Source of the DNA: Clostridiales bacterium
GTDB lineage: Bacteria > Bacillota > Clostridia > Oscillospirales > Oscillospiraceae
Length of the DNA stretch: 6,568 bases
NCBI GenBank assembly: GCA_020861055.1
Contig: JAJBTD010000044.1
Coordinates: 1 to 6,568, forward strand
Direction of reading: 5' to 3'
Part shown: one piece after another, positions 6,028 through 6,568 of the stretch
Layout: every line of letters starts with the position of its first letter
How positions within the stretch are numbered: the first letter of the stretch is position 1
Position numbers and translations under genes: made by a program
The notes under the pieces: generated by a model
What the model was told of the DNA's origin: nothing
Database searches by the model: none
What the model saw: only the letters and a program-made list of their open reading frames with translations

Positions 6028-6070
6028 ACGAGACAGAATGTGAATGATTCTTTCATCCGCTTCGAATCCC

Positions 6071-6102
6071 TTGACAATCCGGGAGCGGGACGGTAGTATG
6101 AT
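6071..6102 (+). promoter_or_regulatory. Promoter of the second lipoprotein gene
   Basis: A perfect -35 TTGACA lies at 6071-6076. Two overlapping -10 choices exist: TAGTAT (6094-6099, 17-bp spacer, 4/6) and TATGAT (6097-6102, 5/6, but a 20-bp spacer). I favour the 17-bp arrangement. The leader would be about 45 nt. Confidence 0.6.
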
Positions 6103-6152
6103 AGCAGTGAAAGTGAAATGAAATCTCCCCACAGAATAGAGAGGTAACACAT

Positions 6153-6568
6153 ATGAGAAAAAAAATCATTGCTCTGCTGCTGGCGGCAGCGCTGCTGGCT
6201 TCCACTCTCTGCGGATGCAGCTCTCAGGCGGCGGACAGCTTTTTCCAGACCGCTGAGGAGATGGGGCAGCTGGAGGATGCAGCGGTTGCTCTGGTGATTC
6301 CCTATCACGGGGTCAGTCTGGCGGTGGACGGCTTTATCTGTCGCTCCAGCAAGACGGCTGACCTGACCATCTCCTTTGTGGGGACGGACGGACAGGACGG
6401 AGAGTGGACAGAGCTGCGCATCGATGGGGACCGGCTGTGGCTCAACGTGGGTGAGCTGGCCCGAAAGACACTGGAATTTGAACTGGCAAGCTATTATGCG
6501 GCGGACATCGAGGAGTTCCTGTCTGAGCAGACCGACGACTGGGTCACCTATACCTGGCAGGGGGACTT
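6153..6568 (+). CDS. Lipoprotein of unknown function, 3' end outside the window
   Basis: The ATG at 6153 follows AGAGAGG (6138-6144) at 8-nt spacing, and the frame stays open to the window edge: 138 full codons. The product starts with MRKK, a Leu/Ala-rich helix and the lipobox LCGC, so Cys22 should be lipidated after signal peptidase II cleavage; Cys at -2 (residue 20) is uncommon. The mature part begins SSQAADSFFQTAEEMGQ and then shows alternating beta-like strands (VSLAVDGFICRSS, LTISFVG, WTELRIDGDRLWLNVGEL), followed by an acidic helix-like region containing ADIEEFLSEQ. This suggests an extracytoplasmic substrate-binding or scaffold domain, but I recognise no family. It has its own promoter and lies beyond the pfkA terminator, so it is not co-transcribed with pfkA. 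High-GC codon use matches cca and pfkA and differs from the lipoprotein at the start of the window. Confidence 0.85.
   Translation, partial: MRKKIIALLLAAALLASTLCGCSSQAADSFFQTAEEMGQLEDAAVALVIPYHGVSLAVDGFICRSSKTADLTISFVGTDGQDGEWTELRIDGDRLWLNVGELARKTLEFELASYYAADIEEFLSEQTDDWVTYTWQGD

Noticed and set aside
5044..6150. 368-codon open frame on the minus strand opposite pfkA
   Set aside because: It runs antisense through pfkA and through its terminator hairpin; it is a composition effect of GC-rich coding sequence.
1..6568. CRISPR array, tRNA, rRNA, insertion sequence or defence system
   Set aside because: I saw no regularly spaced repeats with unique spacers, no cloverleaf, no transposase or integrase motifs and no defence-type domains.

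Overview
The window looks like chromosomal DNA from a GC-rich, Gram-positive gut Clostridium relative, possibly Oscillospiraceae (Flavonifractor/Oscillibacter-like). This is an inference from strong GGAG-type ribosome sites, sigma-A promoters, lipobox lipoproteins, Big_2-type surface proteins and a clostridial-style CCA enzyme fused to an HD domain. No species can be named from the sequence alone. Every gene I can support lies on the + strand.

Layout. Positions 1-827 hold the 3' part of an acidic lipoprotein gene whose start lies outside the window. Its stop codon is followed directly, in the same frame, by a decayed C-terminal piece of a glycoside hydrolase family 2 (GH2) gene (828-1073) and a strong hairpin (1099-1128). 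A promoter at 1245-1273 then serves a 458-residue membrane-anchored protein (1365-2741) with two Ig-like or DUF5011-like domains and three Big_2-like repeats. A terminator (2766-2801) separates it from a tRNA nucleotidyltransferase (CCA-adding) gene (2824-4164). Next comes a small single-pass membrane protein (4308-4739), preceded by an extended -10 promoter and an 11-bp-phased direct repeat resembling a response-regulator site. A near-consensus promoter with phased A-tracts upstream of it drives ATP-dependent 6-phosphofructokinase (4948-5961), which ends in a textbook terminator (5990-6027). The window closes inside a second lipoprotein gene (6153 to the end) with its own promoter.

How the genes relate. 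This is not one pathway operon. Two housekeeping enzymes (tRNA 3'-end maturation and glycolysis) sit among four genes for exported or membrane-anchored proteins of unknown function. Most genes carry their own promoter or terminator, so they appear to be separate transcription units. cca is the exception: it has no obvious promoter and may depend on read-through.

I see no mobile element, CRISPR array, tRNA, rRNA or defence system. The most interesting points are the in-frame GH2 remnant at the end of a compositionally different lipoprotein gene, the regular cysteine and tryptophan additions in the Big_2 repeats, and the two phased repeat arrays upstream of promoters.
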